Shown here piece by piece: positions 15,214-17,909 of a stretch of 17,909 nt of DNA. How positions within the stretch are numbered: position 1 is the first letter of the stretch; each line of letters starts with the position of its first letter. Under the pieces are notes generated by a model, which had not been told where the DNA came from, searched no databases, and saw only the letters and a program-made list of their open reading frames with translations. Made by a program: the position numbers and the translations under genes. Origin of the DNA: Woeseia sp. (GTDB lineage Bacteria > Pseudomonadota > Gammaproteobacteria > Steroidobacterales > Woeseiaceae); the NCBI GenBank assembly GCA_018701055.1, contig JABIUH010000066.1, positions 1 through 17,909 of the forward strand, given 5' to 3'.

Positions 15214-16599
15214 ATGAGTACGAGTCTCCGAATGTTACTACTGGCCGGCGGACTGCTGTCTTTACCGGTGAGTGCAACGGCCGACGAAGTCGCTGTCGAC
15301 CATGGGGAGTATCAGCGCAGCATCCTGCCAATGCGCCAGCGTGTACAGGTCATGGAAGATTGGTGGAAGCGCAAGGAGCAAGTGGTGTTGCCGCAGATCA
15401 TGCGCGAGCAATCGGTAGACATGTGGATTGTACGCAACGACGAAGCCGACAAGTACTACAACAACGAAGGCCCGGTCTACACGTCGTTATTGCCGGCAAA
15501 TTACGAAGGCATGACAACACCGAGCCAATACGCCTCGCCCGGTAGTCAGCAGGTCCCCCGATTCATGTTGTTTCACGATAACGGCAGCAACGTCGACTAC
15601 ATTGAACCGAGCAGCTACAAACATATTAGTGAGATGGTGGCCGACCTCGAACCGTCGCGAATCGCAATCGGCGAACACAACAATGCGGCAATGCTGGAGG
15701 CGCTTGGCGAGAAATTCAGTATGCGAACTGTTGACAGCTGGACGCTGGGCGTCCGCTGGCTGGAGACGATGGTGCCGGAGCAGGTGACGGCTTATCGCGA
15801 CGTTCAGGGGGTTGCTAACGAACTGATTGCCGAAGGTTTTTCCAACGCTGCGATTATTCCCGGCGTAACGACCACAGATGATCTCAACTGGTGGTTTCGA
15901 CAGCGCATGCTGGATCTTGATATCGAGTATGAGAACCACCCCAGTATCCGTGTGCAACGTCGTCCTGCATACATCGACAAATTTCCGGACGACGCAGCCG
16001 AATTCGTGAACGGTCGTGTTGGCAACGGCAGCAATGTCACGATACAGCGGGGCGACATCATCAGCATAGATTCGGATGTGTTCATGCTCGGCATGGTGAC
16101 AGACTCGCACCAGCACGTTTATGTCCTCGATGCAGGCGAGCAGGACATACCGGACGAATTACAGTCGGCGCTCGAGACTGTCAACGAAGTGCAGGACCAG
16201 TACGCGAAAGAGTTCGTTATTGGCAGAACGGGCCGGGAAATTGTTGCCTCGTCCGACGATATCAAAAGACCCGCGCGAGTCGTAGAATCAGAGCTGGCAT
16301 TCCATCCACCGCCAATGTTCCTGCGACGCTACTTGCTGGGTGGATACATGTTTTCCCACAAGACCTACGTCGCCGGAATGACATCCGGGCCGGGTTATTA
16401 CCCGACGTCCATTGTCAGCAACGACCACAAATTGTATGCGAATACGCTGTACGCTTTCGAACCTCACACGTGGGTAGCGGTAAGAGGATGGGGAGATCAC
16501 GGCGTTGAACTGGGTATGGGCCAGATCGTCGTGGTCGACGATGCCGGCCTGCAGTACCTAAACCGCTCCCAGAAATCCAAGTGGCACGTCGTACGATGA
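15214..16599 (+). CDS. Exported M24-family metallopeptidase-like protein, paralogue B, one metal ligand missing
   Basis: A 461-residue protein with signal peptide MSTSLRMLLLAGGLLSLPVSATA. It shares layout with the preceding gene, including an SVDMWIV/DIDMWIV strand in the N-terminal domain and LNWWFRQ/MWWLEEQ in the linker helix. Four M24 ligand positions are kept: D286 (SIDSDVF) and D297 (VTDSHQH), 11 apart, H382 (FSHKTYV) and E416 (AFEPHTW). The fifth, E423 of paralogue A, aligns with G436 in ELGMGQIVVV; the distance from the fourth ligand is 20 residues in both. A glutamate at 432 is nearby but out of register. It may bind one metal, use altered chemistry, or have a binding role. The aspartate region suggests recent common ancestry with paralogue A followed by divergence. 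Periplasmic. Confidence 0.82.
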   Translation: MSTSLRMLLLAGGLLSLPVSATADEVAVDHGEYQRSILPMRQRVQVMEDWWKRKEQVVLPQIMREQSVDMWIVRNDEADKYYNNEGPVYTSLLPANYEGMTTPSQYASPGSQQVPRFMLFHDNGSNVDYIEPSSYKHISEMVADLEPSRIAIGEHNNAAMLEALGEKFSMRTVDSWTLGVRWLETMVPEQVTAYRDVQGVANELIAEGFSNAAIIPGVTTTDDLNWWFRQRMLDLDIEYENHPSIRVQRRPAYIDKFPDDAAEFVNGRVGNGSNVTIQRGDIISIDSDVFMLGMVTDSHQHVYVLDAGEQDIPDELQSALETVNEVQDQYAKEFVIGRTGREIVASSDDIKRPARVVESELAFHPPPMFLRRYLLGGYMFSHKTYVAGMTSGPGYYPTSIVSNDHKLYANTLYAFEPHTWVAVRGWGDHGVELGMGQIVVVDDAGLQYLNRSQKSKWHVVR

Positions 16600-16612
16600 G
16601 AAGTTGCAGTGA

Positions 16613-17488
16613 ATGTCTCACGCGACTTTGATCCCACAAATCGTCGGCGATTGGTGGACGATTGCGACCAGTCCCGATATTGGCGATTACGGGTCTGCCC
16701 ATCAGCAGCCGATGGATTTCGGCCTATGGCGGGCACGTGATGGTCGCTGGCAATTGGGCGCCTGTATTCGTCGCACCGCTTGCGGCGGCGAAGGTCGTCT
16801 GTTGTGGCGCTGGGAGAGTGAATCGCTGCTCCACGAGGACTGGCCATCCGCCGGCTTGTTGCTGGAGTCAGATGTGAACTCCGGCGAAACGCTGGGAGGC
16901 CTGCAGGCTCCGTATGTCATAGCCGCCGACGGTCAATATCAAATGTTTTACGGTGATTGGGTGAGTATCTGCAGGGCGAGCAGTCTGGATGGCAAGCAAT
17001 TTTCAAGGCATTTGCAAGCGGATGGGAAAAGCGCGCTGTTCAATGAGGGTCAGTCGGCGAACACGCGGGATCCGATGGTGTTCGTCCACGGTGGTAGTTA
17101 CTTCGCGTATTACACGGGCGTCGTCCACGGCGTTGGCGCGATATACTGCCGGACATCGCGGAATCTGCATGATTGGAGTCCGGCGACGATCGTTTCACGA
17201 GGCGGGGCTGGTGGATGTGGTGCCTCAGATGCCGAGTGCGCGTTCGTCACTCAGGCGCCGGGTTGTGACAGTTTTTACCTGTTTCGCTGGCATAGTGATG
17301 GCAATACCAGTGTCTATTGCTCGGATGACCTTTATGATTTCGGAATTGATCATGACGATAAGAAAATCGCGTCGTTGCCGGTAGAAGTAGCGCGCATTAT
17401 CGAGTCTGAGGACGGGATGTTTATAAGCTCGCTGATGGAAGACTACACTGGCATACGCCTTGCCAGGTTTGAATGGCAAGCCGGGTAG
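16613..17488 (+). CDS. GH43-like five-bladed beta-propeller protein, possible glycosidase
   Basis: A 291-residue protein without a signal peptide. The sequence has the rhythm of five-bladed glycosidase propellers (GH43/GH32/GH130-like): FGLWRARDGRWQLGACIR, GGLQAPYVI with YQMFYGDW, NTRDPMVFVHGGSYFAYY and DAECAFVTQAPGCDSFYLFRW. The aspartate of TRDPMV and the glutamate of DAECAF sit where GH43 proteins carry catalytic acids, but I could not place the complete catalytic triad with certainty. Its place between exported M24 genes and a cytoplasmic epimerase gene hints that it handles an imported glycosylated compound. Start ATG 16613 is 13 bases after the upstream stop, with weak GAGAAG upstream. 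Fold assignment is reasonable; glycosidase activity is inference. Confidence 0.6.
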   Translation: MSHATLIPQIVGDWWTIATSPDIGDYGSAHQQPMDFGLWRARDGRWQLGACIRRTACGGEGRLLWRWESESLLHEDWPSAGLLLESDVNSGETLGGLQAPYVIAADGQYQMFYGDWVSICRASSLDGKQFSRHLQADGKSALFNEGQSANTRDPMVFVHGGSYFAYYTGVVHGVGAIYCRTSRNLHDWSPATIVSRGGAGGCGASDAECAFVTQAPGCDSFYLFRWHSDGNTSVYCSDDLYDFGIDHDDKKIASLPVEVARIIESEDGMFISSLMEDYTGIRLARFEWQAG

Positions 17489-17495
17489 TCTCGGC

Positions 17496-17500
17496 AGGAG
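17496..17500 (+). promoter_or_regulatory. Ribosome binding site supporting a TTG start at 17510
   Basis: AGGAG lies nine bases before TTG 17510. No ATG or GTG in this frame precedes the conserved TIDSHTEGNPTR motif, so TTG is the likely start codon of the last gene. Confidence 0.55.
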
Positions 17501-17509
17501 ATACTTAAG

Positions 17510-17909
17510 TTGTCTATCGAAAAACCGAGCTTCACACCCGTTCGAAGCGTTCGAACGATCGATTCGCACACGGAAGGTAACCCGACCCGAGTCATCGTCG
17601 ATGGTGTGCCCGTTCCGCCGGGGGAGACACTTCTCGATAAGCAAAAATGGCTGGTTGAGAACGACGACACTTTGCGTCGTATGCTGTGTTTTGAGCCTCG
17701 TGGCGGAGGATTGATGTGCAGCGTGTTCCTGATGCCGCCGATTGCGGCCGATGCAGATTTCTCTGTCGTCATTATGGAGCAGGATGCCTACGTGCCGATG
17801 AGTGGGCACTGCATCATTGGTGCTGCGACGACGGTTGTTGAAGCGGCGCTGGTCGACGTTGTGTCGCCAATCACAACCGTTCGATTTGAAACACCGGCCG
17901 GGATTGTGA
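17510..17909 (+). CDS. Proline racemase / 4-hydroxyproline epimerase family protein, N-terminal part (3' end outside window)
   Basis: The frame stays open from TTG 17510 to the right edge, giving 133 residues. Signature blocks of the proline racemase family are plain: TIDSHTEGNPTRV (residues 16-28), FEPRGGGLMCSVF (61-73), and YVPMSGHCIIGAAT (94-107). In this family one catalytic residue, usually Cys, stands in the M-C-G-H block; here it is S98 (MSGH). Ser at this place with Cys in the second half is reported for some 4-hydroxyproline 2-epimerases, while dehydratases of trans-3-hydroxyproline change the other residue, which is not in the window. The enzyme would be cytoplasmic, interconverting configuration at the alpha-carbon of proline or hydroxyproline. 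Its presence behind Xaa-Pro-type peptidase genes fits degradation of proline- or hydroxyproline-containing peptides. Confidence 0.88.
   Translation, partial: MSIEKPSFTPVRSVRTIDSHTEGNPTRVIVDGVPVPPGETLLDKQKWLVENDDTLRRMLCFEPRGGGLMCSVFLMPPIAADADFSVVIMEQDAYVPMSGHCIIGAATTVVEAALVDVVSPITTVRFETPAGIV

Noticed and set aside
1..17909. Many long open frames on the minus strand, for example within the amidohydrolase, GMC and FGE/MBL genes.
   Set aside because: They lie opposite well-supported genes, have no recognisable domains or ribosome sites, and their length follows from codon composition of the + strand genes.
1..17909. Search for tRNA genes, CRISPR repeats, insertion-sequence ends and integration sites.
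   Set aside because: Nothing with the needed structure or repetition was seen by eye; duplications here are diverged gene paralogues, not mobile repeats.

Overview
The window reads as part of a Gram-negative bacterial chromosome. The base composition is moderately GC-rich. Most products carry Sec, lipoprotein or Tat export signals, and genes are tightly packed on one strand. A gammaproteobacterium (perhaps marine) would fit, but that is inference from family content, since no marker gene is present. All sixteen protein-coding loci lie on the + strand. No tRNA, rRNA, CRISPR array, transposase or integrase was seen, and no stretch over about 140 bases lacks a gene.

Region 1 (1-2614) holds the 3' end of an M28-type zinc exopeptidase gene. 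It overlaps by one base (TGATG) the start of an exported amidohydrolase of the prolidase/imidazolonepropionase-like group. An unrecognised lipoprotein follows. Region 2 (2615-3534) holds a GntR/FCD transcription factor gene. Between it and the next gene lies a near-perfect 21-base palindrome superimposed on a promoter-like sequence, which is the most likely operator.

Region 3 (3535 to the right edge) looks like one long operon: twelve genes, with gaps of 0 to 29 bases. In order it encodes: an exported DUF885-like metallopeptidase; a TolB-like propeller; a second DUF885-like paralogue; a Tat-signal small subunit plus a GMC flavin dehydrogenase; an exported fusion of a formylglycine-generating-enzyme-like domain to a metallo-beta-lactamase-fold hydrolase; a class I/II aminotransferase interrupted by an in-frame TAA; a propeller lipoprotein; two exported M24 (Xaa-Pro aminopeptidase-like) paralogues; a GH43-like five-bladed propeller protein without a signal peptide; and the 5' part of a proline racemase/4-hydroxyproline epimerase family gene.

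Read together, the region suggests an inducible route in which several envelope peptidases with a bias to proline-type bonds break down peptides or a peptidic natural product. Cytoplasmic aminotransferase and (hydroxy)proline epimerase steps would follow, and the GMC dehydrogenase would oxidise a released alcohol or sugar. No transporter gene is visible, so uptake is unexplained here. The parts least like textbook operons are the FGE-like/MBL fusion without active-site cysteines, the interrupted aminotransferase, the second M24 copy lacking one metal ligand, and the paired metallopeptidase/propeller layout.
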